Below are positions 46,731 through 56,663 of a stretch of DNA of 64,000 bases, piece after piece; position 1 is the first letter of the stretch, and each line of letters begins with the position of its first letter. This stretch comes from Cladochytrium replicatum (Eukaryota > Chytridiomycota > Chytridiomycetes > Cladochytriales > Cladochytriaceae), in assembly GCA_025526935.1 (NCBI GenBank), contig JAHLKD010000086.1, forward strand, positions 124,001 through 188,000, given 5' to 3'. The translations under genes were made by a program, and so were the position numbers. The notes beneath the pieces were generated by a model. The model saw only the letters and a list, made by a program, of their open reading frames with translations, had not been told where the DNA came from and did not search any database.

Positions 46731-49700
46731 TCACTGAACACCAAATCGTCCAGTAACCACAGAGTACACCACTGTATCAAAAACCACCAGCGGCCGCGAA
46801 AATCCAACTACGCTTTCCACTCGAACTCCCGAAAGAGTTTCACCTGTCTGCGAAAACCTGACTGCAATGGATCCCGGCTCACTCATCTGCTCTTTAGTCT
46901 CGAACCTTGCAACGAGCCTCTTCAATTCTTGTCCTTCCTCCTGCGCTTCCTGCGGTCCAACTTCACCGACATTCCAAATCAACACTCGCCTCTCGCCGCT
47001 CCAAACGCCCATGGGTTTAGTCTGCACGTTGGAGATCTCTCCACCGCTGGGTCCAAGCGTCACAACCACCGAAACGTCCTTCAATGCTGGTGGTGCAGCT
47101 GGTGTCGATTCCGCCCCGTTCCCAAAAAAGTCCACAGGTAGTTGCCGTGTTCGTGATCGGTGGGACGTGAATGATTCGTTGACGTGGTACGCAAGAAGTA
47201 GCGACGTGTGATTTGGCTCAAATTTCCACATAGGGGTCACAATGAGGGGCACGAGCCGGTCTGATGGTGCGTCAGGTTTCGGAGACGCGTCCACCTGATA
47301 CTTCACCGCAATGACACCGGTTTGCGCTGCTGTCGGCGACATCAGACCTCTGATCAAGGCCGGCAAGCTCACTTCGAATTCCGAATGCGACGGACGATCC
47401 GCGCACATCCTTGAGACAGCGCTGTTGGCTACACCCTTTGCGATTGTCTCGTAGTGGTTGACGTGAACCCGGAACGAAGATCCACCGCCGGAAGACGCCA
47501 ATCGCCGGAGCGCGACACCGTCAGAGAAATTCGGTGCCGTCGGTGCGAGCCTGAATGCAATCTCACCCGTGACCAAAATCTTGTCAAGGTTTCCCGCCTT
47601 GAGCATCACGTTGGCGGTTTCTGTTACAAAGACATGGAGAGGCACAGGTGGCGCCAGCCCAGCTTCGTCGTGAATGGATGCCGTTTCGCCGGATCCCCCC
47701 CACATGTTAAACGATGAGATCGAGGCGGTTTCAGAGCGGAATGCCCCAGACATGGATGCTCTGCTGGGACTGTCGATACTGTCAAAGATATTATCGTGAT
47801 CGTCGATGGTACTCATTCCAGATGCTCGGCGTGCCGTGCTGTTCATAAATTGGAAGGCATTAAAAAAGACGATACATCTGCTGTTGTCGTACCTGACGCT
47901 TTTGAGCCGGCGAGGTGCCGCTGGGCCACCCAAGCTGGCAGCTGCACTCCTGAGAGCACTCAAAGTAATATCTTGTGGTTCCGCAATAGAATCTTTTCTT
48001 ATATCGATTTTGATGCGATTCGATTGGGCAAGGCTAACAAGAAAAGTTTTAAGAGTGGTTGCTACGGACTGAAATGATGCAAACCTCGTTGAATCAGAGT
48101 CGTCCGCCTCATGGTTTGCCGCTTCAGGAACTGTATAACCATCAGCATCAACCTTAGTCTTACTCTTAAGTTAATTGAATCGTCAAGTTTATGAAAAATA
48201 TCTTCCCAACAGCACATACTGAAGAAGCATTTTCGGCAAGTACAGCAAATGGATCCAGTGCAAATGGTGTAAGCGGAGCTGGTCTCACTTCCGCACTACC
48301 GTTGGATGCCGAAGCAGTGGGGACAGCAGAAAAAGTGGGAGAGGAAGGCTCATGAGGAGGCTGCGCTGTAGATGGCTTTGGCGAGGAAACGGATCCACGA
48401 GGAAGTGATAGACTAATTTATGTGATGAGTCAAAACCATACATAACCCAGTGGTAGGAAACGTCTCACCCAGCAGCTTCGCTCGGTCGGCGGCTATCAGG
48501 AACATCAAAGTCTGTTGGAACATATGATTCTGAAACAAAATAAGCATAAAATGCTTGGTGAATGAACTGATCTACCTTTATTGGATTTTGCCGCGCAAAA
48601 GGCTTCGATATCAGCATGGAAGTCGAATCCTAATGCCGCGGCAACTAATTTATCGGGTATCTGATTCACGTATGCGCTTCAAATGTTAGGCAATTGATCA
48701 AACACTTGCCCACTTACGCTGGCGAGTGCACCACCCAGTGTCGACTCCGCTTGGGCGACCATTAATAAACTATCCTGCAAACTTGTAATCGAGACTCGTC
48801 CATAGATTGAAATTGATCAAAGAGTTTCGCGGCTTCACTCGTCCAGTGACTTTCTGCACCCTCCAATGCCGTTCTTGCTTCAGAGACTTTCCGCTCTGAA
48901 TTGAGAAATATTCTTTAGTTATTCGAAGCAGCGATGATGAGCGGCAATGATGAGCAAACTGAACTTACCCGCCTTCTCTCCGGAAACTCTTCTTCTCGAT
49001 ATTGCTTTTAATATTCCTCTGGGAGCAGTTGCTGGTTCATCATCGTTCACGCTGTTGAACTTTGCGCGTTTATCCTCGACATCCTTTGCGAGTTTGAGCA
49101 CTTCTGTCTCGTACTACGCAAAAATATAAAGGCTTAATAAGGGTGGTGAAATATAATTGATAACTCATACTTGCTTCAGTTTCCGCCACTCCGGATCGAC
49201 ATCTCCGCGACTTCTGAGTTTTGCTTCAGTTTTGGACACAACCTGTGCAAACGAAGTGTGTTCTTTCGCTGTCTCCTCGGCCGATACCATCAAAACATCC
49301 CATAGCTGCGCAGAAAGGCTAATGGACGGGTTTACAAGGCATCAGCATTATTCAATTTCCAAACCTCAGGACATCTCGCTCAACCGAGAGAACGCGCTTT
49401 CCAAGTCTCGAAAGTTCAGCAGCATACCGTTCCTCAATTGCCGCTCTGCAAATGATGCACAAATGAGTTAAATGTTACCATAGGAGAATGTTCAAGTACC
49501 CCCCTTACCTCTCCCTCAAGAAGTCTGCAAACTCGAGGTCAAAAGATCTTCCGCCCTTTAATCTGCGAAACACAATGTCGGCCGACTCGCGAGCCTTATT
49601 CAGCTGTGCAAATGAATTAGGTCCGGCCGTTGTTGTGCAATTCCTTTACAACTCCACGGACACACGAATTCTTCTCCATATATTTCCATCATTATCCACT

Positions 49701-49740
49701 GAGAGATCATACGTACAGTGAATGCCTCAGCGAATCCCAT
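46731..49740 (-). CDS. muniscin, FCHo/Syp1-type endocytic protein (F-BAR + mu-homology)
   Basis: Minus-strand exons: 49740-49717, 49603-49509, 49445-49365, 49318-49171, 49113-48969, 48895-48718, 48660-48576, 48529-48469, 48412-48220, 48152-47893, 47838-46731. MGFAEAFT leads into an F-BAR-like helical part: FADFLRERAAIEERYAAELS, AQLWDVLMVSAEETAKEH, YETEVLKLAKDVEDKRAKF. A Ser/Pro linker carries DPFAVL, and the last about 350 residues form the mu-homology domain (LDKILVTGEIAFRL). The family nucleates clathrin-coated pits by bending membrane and binding cargo and AP-2. At 48782-48775 eight bases (GTTTGCAG) must be removed to keep the frame, giving 789 aa. Without that correction the gene is frameshifted. 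Confidence 0.85.
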
Positions 49741-51528
49741 CGATCAATGTTCCAGCAACAACTGTTGTGGAGAAAGTTGGTCTCAAGCCACGTGGAGTTG
49801 TTTGAAACCTAGCACACACAAGTAAGCTGGATTGTTACTGATTTCATGCACCGAGAGATTCGTTTCTTCAACTCGACCCTGCAAGGCGAAAAGAATTGGT
49901 TTCACCTTTGGAATAACCTGGAACCTTGTGATGAAATGCATAACAGAGAAGTTGCATTGGATCAGTCTGTGTGGTATTAAACCGTAGGTAAGTCTATTCA
50001 ATATGACATTTCTCACCTCAACTTTTATTATATGTAGATGCGTGCATTGCGGTTTAAATTATGTAAAACGATGAAGAAGATCATGATAAAGAAACCTTTG
50101 AATACGCTTGCCGACGGTTACAGTCGGAAGTTTGGGATCGCTGGTACGAGACCCGCCAACAGTCACACACCATCATGAGTCGTTCAAAAATCCAGCGCAT
50201 CAATCAAGTTGTAACAATAGATAACTCCCGATCGACTGCACGAACTGCGCACATCTAGATCCATTGCCCAACATCGTCAGGTAAACGTTTCTCCCTTGAT
50301 CACTCAATGGGGTTCCCCGAGCGACTCAGAAGTTTCAAAGGCACTTGGATATCCATGGTAGGTGGAACTTGATGAAGTATATGTACCTTTCTTTACCAGT
50401 AGAACACGATATGCGCCTCGCTGAGGCCAACAGCAAAAAGGTGAAACTGGATGACGCTGACAATTGGTTGGAACTTGCCTGGCTTGTCACCAACTGGACT
50501 TGGGTCAGATAAAACAATTCCATATCAGAGCTTGTCATCAAATCGACCTCAAGTCAAGCAGATCAACCGGTCCTAATCACAACTTTCTGGATCAAGCAGC
50601 GGGATTCTTGTCGATTCAAGGAGTTGTTTGTGCCAGGCTGCCAGCACGCCATGCAACACATGGAATCATAGGTTTCGAACTGGGAGAGAGGAGTTGTCCA
50701 TGGCAGCAGTTGCATTTAACCAGACAGCTCTACCATGTTTGCGCGGTCATGGACAGACGTGCAGATGCTGGGAGATGTGTTTCACTCCTTCTATAAGGTG
50801 TGCCTGGGGTGGACCAAACCAGTTGCTCAAACGTTCCGTTTTCCAATCTGCTTAAATGTCACTCCACTCATTCATGTTACAGACAATATGCCTGGTTGTT
50901 TGGTTTCAATTCCGCTTGGGGAGATCAAGAGGTTGATGATCAACATTGAGAAAAAGATTATATCAGCTAGAATTGCTGTTTTAATATTGTCAACAGGGTT
51001 CTTTTTCCAGCAATCAGATACCGATGGCGAACACAGGTGCTGCCACGGACAGATACAGTGAAGCTTCAACGTGCTATCAACACAGCTGTCAAGCGGAAGT
51101 TTGGTCTCCCTATGAGCTGTGCATTAAAAAACGCTTGGTTGAAATAAGTCAAATGGCTAAATTATCAACTTTTTCTCAAATTGCTCACCAAACGATCGTC
51201 GTTCGCCGGTACATATCGAATTGTTGGCGTGCTCGCACCTCTGAAATCGATGAACCCATGTCTGCCTCTGGAGAAGTCCGCGTTTCACGGTATCTGCGAT
51301 CGGCAGTGTAAAACAACCGTCACTTCACCAGTGTGCTCTGCGGCTGGAAGATTTTTGGCGAAGGTACCAAGATGAACATCCTCTGCATTTGATGGCCTCA
51401 GATGCTGCTGTTCGTTCTGCTTGTGTACGAGACTTCCGACTCTTGGATGTTTCTGATCATTCTGGGTATGTTCGCCTGCGCTGTGCATTTGGCCTCTCTG
51501 CGTGCTCGTCGTAAAAGAAGCTGTGTGA
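49741..51528. other. no intact gene recognised
   Basis: Scattered open frames, the longest near 50735-51061 plus. None is recognised. A plus-strand stretch near 50070-50210 has protein-like composition but is broken by stops. Decayed coding sequence is possible. Confidence 0.3.
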
Positions 51529-51858
51529 TTAAAAGGTCTCGTAATAGTTGGGTCCGACGACATCCTGTGTCTGGGCCTGAAATTGCTCTTTCGCATGATC
51601 TGGAGTCAGTCCGTGCCCACTTAACCTCTTCGTTTGGTTGCTTCGGTATCTTCGATATTCTCTGTTGTCATTTTCGTACGTGTTCAGCCGCTCCCTGAGC
51701 TTTCTCGCCTCTCTTTCCACTTCTACTCCCTCTTCACGAGCAAGCTCGAGCTCGGCGCGCAATGCTTCTGCCGTTCCTTCCGCTTTTGATGCGGCTCGAG
51801 TTTCGATACGAGGGGCCCGAAAAGCGGTTGCTGCAGCGCGAGAGCCAAAAACCAGCAT
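51529..51858 (-). CDS. 109-aa coiled-coil protein, unknown
   Basis: Starts at ATG MLVFGSRAAATAFRAPRI, an Arg/Ala-rich amphipathic start without acidic residues that would suit a mitochondrial presequence. A charged heptad-like helix follows (about 30-75: ALRAELELAREEGVEVE). It ends VVGPNYYETF. No family is recognised. Upstream exons on the same strand are possible. The mitochondrial location is inference from composition alone. Confidence 0.4.
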   Translation of the reverse strand: MLVFGSRAAATAFRAPRIETRAASKAEGTAEALRAELELAREEGVEVEREARKLRERLNTYENDNREYRRYRSNQTKRLSGHGLTPDHAKEQFQAQTQDVVGPNYYETF

Positions 51859-52491
51859 TTGTTGTTGGAGCTGGATCGAGTCTCAGGCCCGAGTTTTGCT
51901 GCTTGCGGCTGAGCAGGCTTTCCATAGCTGACTCTGGCGTGCGAATGTGAATCGAGGTCGTTGAGCAGTTGGTCAATTTTGTGTTCTCAATCGCAAAGGA
52001 TTCCGTTGGACGAATGGCTCTGCTTTCCATTGGTACGATGATGCCGATGGCTTCCTCACAGGGGCTAAAGGCCACGCAAACGTACAACTCAGCTCTGGTG
52101 ATCCATTTCCTTGCTTGGATTTCCATGCAGTTAGGGGCCGTGCAAGGCAAAATTTGAAACTGTTCGAAAAGCGATCAGTTGAACTTGACGCATTCTTGTT
52201 TAAGGATGTCATATGGATCACCATACAACTAATTTTAAACACTGATGATGATTATGTTAATCATTAAAACTAGCAAGTACGGTATAGCGGAATGCAAATT
52301 TGGAACGACATATCAATCTCTCGTTGTGGGAAGTCACGTAAGCTTGGGCATTCTTGTGCTCTCCAGAAATCTTCCTGCTGTTGTGCCCTGAAATCTTCCT
52401 GCTGTTGTAGTTTTCGTTTCACCAAATGCTACAGATGGATTTGAGACAAACAAAGATCAGCTTGATTTCTCTTTTTGGCGAGTTTGGGTTG

Positions 52492-53608
52492 TCATCGCAT
52501 TTGGGACAATTGTAAATTGAGACGTTTGAGTTGCGCCAACCCGTCAGTCACGTCGCGAAGGGCTGCAAAACGGAAGGCAACTGGCGACGGAACAGGGCAA
52601 GCTTCTTCCAAACCTCCTTGCGCAAACGGGTGATCTTTGGCAACTTTTTTTGCCATCATTTGAAATTTCTAAGATCCCGGTCAATTGATAAAGTGACACC
52701 TTCGACGAGGATGAAAACCTACACTTTTCCTCCGGCTCGGACAGTTCTTTCCAGGACTGACCAATCAGCTTCATTCGCTCTGCGGTCGACTGAGTTTGTT
52801 TTTGCTCTGACAACTGTCGGCTTTCATCAAATTGAAAGTTTGAACGAAAAGTTACATGATTCGCAGCAGTGTTGGTGGTTGCGGCACCTGGCAAGGTGGG
52901 AGCGGGATCATCAGAATGATGTGCTAATGGAGCAACACCGCTGGCAGTCGGAATCGGAATGATAGATTCTGGAGATTCAAGCCGACTCCTTCTATGGTAT
53001 TTCTTTGGTTTACTAGAATTAGCTCGATTGCTTTTCGAAAAGGTCAAATCTCACACCACTCGGTCAGCCTCGGTCATATTCTTCCAGCGTTCAGTAAGCA
53101 GCTTTTTTGATCTCGCAAGCCAGTAGCTCAGTTTGCACTCTTTTTATTATACGTCTGCCAAGACAGGTAAGTATTGATACAGTTATTGGTATTTCTTACC
53201 TCACGTCCTCCAGGAAGCATTTGAACGGTTCCTTGGGGCGTGTGTTATTAAAGAGCGAGCTAAATTCAGAAAATAAAAGACAGAGCTTTCTCCTGGAGGT
53301 ATGTTCTGATCCAGGATGATAAAAGTGTCCGACATCCTGTCTTGAGGTCACGCCGCACGCTGGTTGGCACACACCTTAACTTTCGCATCCGGGCGTCGTT
53401 GAAGAGACGCAGATTCTCGACACAGGAAGCGAATGATTGTCGTTATCTTGCAGCATGGCGATGTGGGAGTGGTTTGAAAAATGCCGTTGCTCATGACTGT
53501 TTTTGGTGATGCAGCTGGAATTCGAGATTCCTGATACCAGCGGAGTTTCAAGATGATTTTTCCTGCAGCGGAATTGTCTTTCGGCCTTTGTATAAAAGGA
53601 GGAAGCAT
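52492..53608 (-). CDS. HMG-box-like protein (possibly broken)
   Basis: Segments on the minus strand resemble HMG boxes of the mitochondrial TFAM/Abf2 kind. These are RPKEPFKCFLEDVR (about 53250-53205), then RRIIKRVQTELLACEIKKAA and ERWKNMTEADRV (53170-53060), and a second box with ERMKLIGQSWKELSEPEEK (about 52790-52733) and FQMMAKKVAKDHPF, ending at TGA 52494-52492. A possible first exon starts at ATG 53608. Two places need a frame correction: one extra base near 53098 between the halves of box 1, and an out-of-phase junction near 52730. It is either a pseudogene or affected by sequence errors. Function in DNA binding is inferred from the boxes only. Confidence 0.45.
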
Positions 53609-53780
53609 TTCGAGAAAGATTGGAATTGCCTTATTTGGAATAGTTGCTTGGGCCCAAAATGCTGTGCATCTGGCGACAAAATCTAGCCATGGCCAAGTCC
53701 AGTCTCAACTTGACGCACACAGTTTAGATAAATCTAATAGCAGCTCAAAAAACAACACTCATCGACAGACCATTCAGCCA

Positions 53781-54633
53781 TTAAATCGCCATGCTTGCAC
53801 GCAACTCTGCAAGCTCTTTATCCTCATCATCATCTGCAAAGAATTGCTGTCGTGCTGGTCTAGGTGGTTGTGCGATTGCTGGGATGGTTTCTGTGTTGAT
53901 AATAAGCCAAAAAGTCAAAGTACCGAAGCTAAAATACTTTACCGGGTGTTGATAAAGGTGCGTCGGGAAGGGTGTCGACAAAGGGGATATCGAGGAGCTT
54001 GGCATCGAGCTCCTCCTGTTCCAGCTCCTCCAGCTCTGCCAATAGTTCATCGTCGTCCATCATTGGGTCCCCTAGTGCTCCAATGGGCTGGGATATTGCT
54101 GTCGAGAGTTCGTTGGCAAGGTCCATCTGCTCGCGGATGTCATCCATCGTCTGATCGACTTTATCAATATTTCTAGTTGTTGGCGATTAATTAGAGCAAA
54201 TTGGGTCAACGCAGCGTTTCACCAACAATGATCCGTGTATGTTCTTCATAGCTGAAGCGCCATGCCGCATTGCGTCCATTGTTTCCTTCATGACCGTTGA
54301 GCTCTCGAGGGCCATAACTTGTGTCTCGAGAGTCAACTTTGAGTTTCCAATCTTGTCAACCATGTCTTCATACATTCTCTTTCTCTTCAGTGCAAGAATC
54401 GCCGCTTATGAGACATTAATATTACAAGGTGTTCTATCAGTTCTGCTCTATTATGCACCTCTCTTGTTCTTTGAAGCATTTGCCTTGGCCGTCTTCAGTT
54501 CCTGGTCCACCTTTGCCAGCAGGTACTTTTCCCTCTTGTCGAGGGTGTCAAGACTCTCTCTTAGCCGCATGATGGCTTCGTTTGGGTTAGCCTTAGCCTT
54601 CCCCACTCGCCCGAACAGGCTCTGGATGTTCAT
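53781..54633 (-). CDS. SNF7: ESCRT-III subunit Snf7/CHMP4 (Vps32)
   Basis: Four exons on the minus strand: 54633-54459, 54404-54227, 54172-53943, 53890-53781; 230 aa, normal for the family. Order: basic N-terminal helix (LFGRVGKAKANPNEAIMRLR), helix 2 with ALKRKRMYEDMVDKI, AMRHGASAMKNIHG, NIDKVDQTMDDIREQ, then the diagnostic CHMP4 block LLAELEELEQEELDAKLLD. The C-terminus (DDDEDKELAELRASMAI) fits the helix that binds Bro1/ALIX. Snf7 polymerises into the filaments that drive membrane scission in the multivesicular body pathway. Introns are 44-54 nt. The block after helix 5 excludes CHMP2 and CHMP6. Confidence 0.92.
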
Positions 54634-54802
54634 CCGTGAATGTCGTTGATGTGGCTTGTTTTGGGATTTGTGGAAATTGGGAATTTGGAGACTTAATTGA
54701 ATCGAAGGCATTGGTGTAGCAACTCTTGGAACATCTGATTCGCATCGCTCGACTCTCAATCAATACTCCTGGCTGCCGTTCGAACAGGCATTGCTGCATC
54801 GT

Positions 54803-55183
54803 ATGTTACAACAAATGTCTCCATCAGACTCCATAGATTCAATAGCTGAAAGAGGAAACGTCGCTCACTGCACTGGAAACTTCCCCAGGGCCATCAGCGA
54901 GTACACTCGCGCACTCTCTTTCCTTCAAACTCAACAAACCCCATCCCTGTTCAACGCAATTGCAATGTGGTTCTCAAACGGAAACATCATCGAACCTCTA
55001 TCGACACCCACTAGTGAAAGCCCAACCACAACATCCTTCTTCCGTCCATTGACACCCTCATACTCAGAAGAGAATCGACCACCCACCCTGCAACCACAGA
55101 AACCACTCGAAAACCTCGATATCGCTGGTCGCTCCACCAATACCACCCCCCCCCCCCGCCGAAAACTACAGGATCATGAGTAA
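54803..55183 (+). pseudogene. TPR protein, 3' end replaced by LINE sequence
   Basis: Opens at ATG MLQQMSPSDSIDSIAERG with a TPR helix pair (GNVAHCTGNFPRAISEYTRA), then a Ser/Thr/Pro-rich tail. At 55146-55157 a run of 12 C marks the join to antisense LINE ORF1 sequence, which supplies the last eight codons. A normal TPR protein would continue, so the gene was probably truncated by the insertion or by a later deletion. If expressed it would be 126 aa. The Snf7 start lies 170 bp away on the other strand. Confidence 0.45.
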
Positions 55184-56508
55184 TTCGCAAGAGGTGAGCA
55201 AATCTTTTGTGAACAGCCTTTGCTACAGCAACTTGACGTTGCTCACGTGATTGAACAGATCCAGAACGAAGCTGCCCAGGGTAAAAAAGATCAACGGGCA
55301 CCTCATCACCTGGAAAAATGTCCTTGTGGAGCTTGTCAGCACAGTCAGAAGTACAAATAAACTCTGCAATGTTACACACAACAAACTAATATGTTGAATG
55401 TCATGCAAAATTGAGGGTTTCCAGAACTTCAATTAATCAGATGTGGAGCTGATTAAGTGACTACGACTAATTTTTTTTAAACCTAAAAGTAGTAAAGCCA
55501 GCTGCACAATCACGAACAGGTTGAGGAGGATTGATCAAAATTGGCGACTCAGTTAGATAATCAATCACCAATCTGCGCAGCCATAGTGATCTACGAGAGA
55601 GGGAGTCTACTACAGCAACCACTTACTGATAAAGGGCAGGCTGAGCATCAACATTGCCAGCTTCAATACGAACAATAGCATTTGTTGCACTAGATGCAAA
55701 TTTTGCAGTGCTGAAAGGCCCAGGATTGCGAGTTGCAGGGGCAGGCAGCGGTCGGCTAGCACTCGCAACTTGAGCATAGGAAGGCACAGCAGAGACAGCA
55801 GCAGGAGGGCTGCTGATAGTTTCAACCAACGGAACAACAGCAATAGTCAATGCAGCAAAGAAGGCAGCCTCGGTTTCTGGTTCCAACACTGGGAGAAATT
55901 GCATTGCATGAGTGAAAGCAGACATCACTAATGGATGAGATCCAGAAGTTTGAGCAGGGGCCAGCACATGCAGAGCATCCAAGAATCAGTCACGAGGAGT
56001 GGGCAAGGGAGAGGTAGCAAGATCAGCTGCAGAGGCATTCGTCTCGACCCTGGCACGAGAGGCAGGTCGGCGAGTTGAAGGTGATTTTGACCCTCGACGT
56101 TTCCCTTTTGGGTCAGCATCAGCGACAGTAATTGACATTTCAACAGTATCATCCATCTGAACATCAACAGCACTTGCAGGGGATCTTCCACGAAGTTGAG
56201 CACGATCTGAGGTGGATGATACACGATCACGTGATTGGCAGTCACGTGATTTGCGAGGCACTTCATTGGCCCACAGAAAATTCTCTCAAGCAAAGTTGTT
56301 GGGTTGTGAGTCAGGAATATTTTCCTGAGTGGTGCGAGGGCGGGATGCAGAGGTGGCACGGGAGAGCAAATTTTGGATGGGGGTGCAGCGGGCGGCATGT
56401 AAGGTGGCTGTGCAGGCAGAGTGCTGGGAGGCAGCATTGATTTTTGAGAGAGAGAGAGTGAGAGAGAGAGAGAGAGAGAGAAAAGCAATGGTTAGAGAGA
56501 GAGAGAAA
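55160..56508 (-). mobile_element. LINE copy B: 5' part with decayed ORF1
   Basis: Starts at about 56508 in a GA-rich (sense CT-rich) 5' leader. ORF1 begins near 56434 (MLPPSTLPAQPPYMPP), parallel to copy A, but is frameshifted. Recognisable ORF1 C-terminal homology (AKAVHKRFAHLLRITHDP) runs down to about 55165, where the copy ends at the C-run. ORF2 and the 3' end are absent. Part of the TPR gene lies beyond the breakpoint. Confidence 0.75.
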
Positions 56509-56530
56509 ATTTTTTTTTTTGAACTTAATA

Positions 56531-56560
56531 ATATGTATTTATTGTCCAACCAATACATAT
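56531..56560 (-). other. 3'-end hairpin of LINE copy A
   Basis: Perfect 9-bp inverted repeat, 12-nt loop, just inside the A tail. The SINE at 61.6 kb has the equivalent hairpin with a compensated base-pair change. This is a plausible recognition site for the ORF2 protein. Confidence 0.65.
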
Positions 56561-56663
56561 CACCCGCTGGTGCAAAATCCAAATACAAGTGTAAAAATAC
56601 ACGTAAATTGGCAGCACATGGGGAGCCGTGCGAGCCGTAGGAAAAGTAAAATGTTTCAAAACA

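Noticed and set aside
46867-47211. 114-codon plus-strand frame
   Set aside because: Antisense to the mu-homology domain of the muniscin gene.
53125-53150. AGTAGCTCAGTTTGC resembling a tRNA D arm
   Set aside because: No B box at the right distance, and it lies inside the HMG-box-like coding segment on the other strand.
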